NCBI RefSeq assembly: GCF_000355675.1
Contig: NC_020888.1
Location: 2,002,883-2,066,882 of the forward strand
Direction: 5' to 3'
Source of the DNA: Thalassolituus oleivorans MIL-1
Lineage (GTDB): Bacteria > Pseudomonadota > Gammaproteobacteria > Pseudomonadales > Oceanobacteraceae
Length of the DNA stretch: 64,000 bases
Under the pieces are notes generated by a model. It saw only the letters and a program-made list of their open reading frames with translations, made no database searches and was not told the origin of the DNA. The position numbers were made by a program, and so were the translations under genes. Positions 63,998-64,000 of the stretch are shown here, piece by piece (position 1 is the stretch's first letter; each line of letters starts with the position of its first letter).

Positions 63998-64000
63998 TTA

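Overview
The window reads as chromosomal DNA of a marine-type gammaproteobacterium close to the Oceanospirillales/Pseudomonadales. The support is gene content: LolC/LolD, KdsB/KdsC, ExeA/GspB of type II secretion, malate synthase G, a MASE2-type adenylate cyclase of the CyaB kind, bimodular QueF, a gltX-tRNA-Ala-tRNA-Glu block, and a small SutA-like protein, all of which are usual in Pseudomonas-like and hydrocarbonoclastic marine lineages. The genus is an inference; there is no 16S gene here. Layout. Bases 1-34,000 are mostly core chromosome: comEC, a DUF2062 protein, lolD-lolC, an RhlA-like hydrolase fused to PilZ, an exeA-gspB-dinG operon, a very large lipoprotein with a coupled outer-membrane-type protein, glcB, a second large lipoprotein paralogous to the first, a two-domain QueD-like protein, dedA, purB, roxA, a GNAT protein, a kdsC-UDP-glucuronate epimerase-kdsB operon, tRNA-Glu and tRNA-Ala next to gltX, and a soluble CZB chemoreceptor. 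Bases 33,200-42,700 are accessory but orderly: a secreted lipase with a membrane-anchored partner gene, an AraC regulator and two 31-bp direct repeats between them; a broken hybrid histidine kinase; and a LysR / small membrane protein / HPP-family / flavohaemoglobin cluster that looks like a nitric-oxide or nitrite response module, followed by rnk. Bases 42,750-58,300 are a mobile, rearranged island. It holds a 345-bp orphan Rhs fragment that truncates a secreted-protein gene, a 5'-truncated Rhs toxin gene with a likely immunity gene, two near-identical inverted 1,232-bp IS3-family elements, a copper/metal block (Omp85-like protein, b-type cytochrome, VIT1-type transporter, copB, copA, copS, copR), matching Tn3-type terminal sequences at both edges of that block that face outward, the C-terminal part of a Tn3-family transposase, and a 5'-truncated gene with a helix-turn/ribbon-like tail. 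It ends at a tRNA-Ser gene. Bases 58,400-64,000 return to core genes: nitroreductase, adenylate cyclase, queF, a YadG/YadH-type ABC transporter, a small PA2817-like protein, and tRNA-Gly with a 60-bp duplicated 3' end and terminator. How the parts fit: LolCD, the Kds genes and the epimerase serve the cell envelope; the lipase, malate synthase G and type II secretion genes suit growth on lipids or other two-carbon sources; the Hmp/HPP and Cop genes give stress resistance. The least described parts are the pair of paralogous ~980-residue lipoproteins on either side of glcB, the barrel-like protein coupled to one of them, the RhlA-like/PilZ fusion, the lipase partner gene, and the Rhs toxin tip with its neighbour. 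No CRISPR array, replication origin or intact prophage was seen.
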